Positions 5,814 through 6,584 of a stretch of 6,584 bases of DNA are shown here, piece after piece. The notes under the pieces were generated by a model, which saw only the letters and a program-made list of their open reading frames with translations, did not search any database and was not told where the DNA came from. Within the stretch, counting starts at the first letter, position 1. Every line of letters begins with the position of its first letter. The position numbers were made by a program, and so were the translations under genes. This stretch comes from Oceanospirillaceae bacterium. Lineage in GTDB: Bacteria; Pseudomonadota; Gammaproteobacteria; Pseudomonadales; Balneatricaceae. Where the stretch lies: positions 1-6,584 of the forward strand of contig JAGSHA010000184.1 in assembly GCA_023954795.1 (NCBI GenBank), given 5' to 3'.

Positions 5814-5821
5814 TTGATCGC

Positions 5822-6584
5822 ATGAGTGACAATACTAACCAGCAGTGGGGCGGCCGTTTTAATGAGCCAACCGACGCTTTCGTAGCCCGTTTTACCGCAT
5901 CTGTAGAATTTGATCAGCGTATGTATCTGCAGGATATCCGCGGGTCTATCGCTCATGCCAAAATGCTGACTAAAGCGGGCGTGCTGACCGAAGTAGAGCG
6001 TGATGACATCATCCGTGGTCTGGGTGAAATCCGTATCGAAATTGAACGCGGTGAATTTGAATGGTCGGTGGCACTGGAAGATGTGCACATGAACATCGAA
6101 GCGGCACTGACTAAGAAGATCGGTATTACCGGTAAGAAACTGCACACCGGTCGCTCCCGTAACGATCAGGTTGCAACGGATATTCGTTTGTACCTGCGCG
6201 ACGAAGTGGATCTGATTCTGGAAGAGATTACCCGTCTGCAGCAGGGTCTGCTGGGTGTTGCTGAACGTGAAGCGGATACCATTATGCCGGGCTTTACACA
6301 TCTGCAGACGGCACAGCCGGTGACCTTTGGTCATCACCTGCTGGCATGGTTCGAGATGCTGAGCCGTGATTATGGCCGTTTTGTTGATTGCCGTGAGCGT
6401 ACCAATATCATGCCACTGGGTGCTGCGGCACTGGCGGGGACAACCTACCCGATCGAACGTGATATGACCTGTGAACTGCTGGGCTTCAGTGCCCCGGCTG
6501 AAAACTCGCTGGATGCGGTATCGGATCGCGATTTCGCCATTGAATTCTGTGCAGCGTCCAGCATCCTGCTGATGCACATGACGC
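5822..6584 (+). CDS. argH: ArgH, argininosuccinate lyase, N-terminal part (runs off the right edge)
   Basis: ArgH splits argininosuccinate into arginine and fumarate, the last step of arginine synthesis, as a cytoplasmic homotetramer. From the ATG at 5822, 254 codons are open to the end of the window; the full family length is about 460. Motifs seen: WGGRF (9-13), LEDVHMNIE (85-93), GKKLHTGRSRNDQVATD (104-120), PGFTHLQTAQP (156-166) with the conserved T159-H160 pair of the superfamily, and SLDAVSDRDFAIEF (229-242). The family signature loop near GSSxMPxKxNP lies beyond the edge and cannot be checked. The gene is divergent from hemC, with its own candidate extended -10 promoter and GAGG ribosome site. 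Nothing suggests disruption. Confidence 0.97.
   Translation, partial: MSDNTNQQWGGRFNEPTDAFVARFTASVEFDQRMYLQDIRGSIAHAKMLTKAGVLTEVERDDIIRGLGEIRIEIERGEFEWSVALEDVHMNIEAALTKKIGITGKKLHTGRSRNDQVATDIRLYLRDEVDLILEEITRLQQGLLGVAEREADTIMPGFTHLQTAQPVTFGHHLLAWFEMLSRDYGRFVDCRERTNIMPLGAAALAGTTYPIERDMTCELLGFSAPAENSLDAVSDRDFAIEFCAASSILLMHMT

Noticed and set aside
5723..6577. Long open frame of 284 codons on the - strand across argH
   Set aside because: It is antisense to a fully motif-supported argH, and its protein (rich in T, Q, H, F) has no recognisable domain. It is a by-product of argH codon use.

Overview
This window is an ordinary core-chromosome segment of a gammaproteobacterium. Gene content and protein character suggest the Pseudomonas/Oceanospirillales side of the class: a ubiD gene followed by a 2Fe-2S flavin-reductase-like gene, and a hemC-hemD-hemX-hemY cluster divergent from argH. 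The genus cannot be fixed from the sequence alone. Nothing indicates a prophage, plasmid, CRISPR array or intact mobile element.

Left part (1-1171, + strand): the last 26 codons of ubiD (ubiquinone-pathway decarboxylase) run, through an overlapping stop/start, into a 346-residue oxidoreductase. This protein joins a plant-type 2Fe-2S ferredoxin domain to an Fre-like flavin/NAD(P)H reductase module. A rho-independent terminator follows it.

Middle left (1122-1391): a 270-base gap without genes between convergent transcription units. It holds the terminator, a degenerate repeat, a REP/BIME-like pair of GTAG-headed inverted repeats, a strong bidirectional terminator, and a 22-base perfect palindrome that also covers the hemY stop codon.

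Centre (1392-5662, - strand): hemC, hemD, hemX and hemY in transcriptional order. Every junction overlaps (8, 4 and 1 bases), so they form one tightly coupled operon. HemC builds hydroxymethylbilane and HemD closes it to uroporphyrinogen III. HemX and HemY are membrane-anchored proteins, the latter with TPR-like repeats, that accompany these enzymes in many gammaproteobacteria; their exact biochemical role is not settled.

Right part (5663-6584): a 159-base divergent control region, with one candidate extended -10 promoter on each strand and a leader hairpin, separates hemC from argH. ArgH (argininosuccinate lyase, the last step of arginine synthesis) runs off the right edge after 254 codons.

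I found no convincing new biological system. The items most worth checking are the REP-like element at 1217-1303, the back-to-back promoters with the argH leader hairpin, and altered flavin- and nucleotide-binding motifs in the ferredoxin-reductase fusion.
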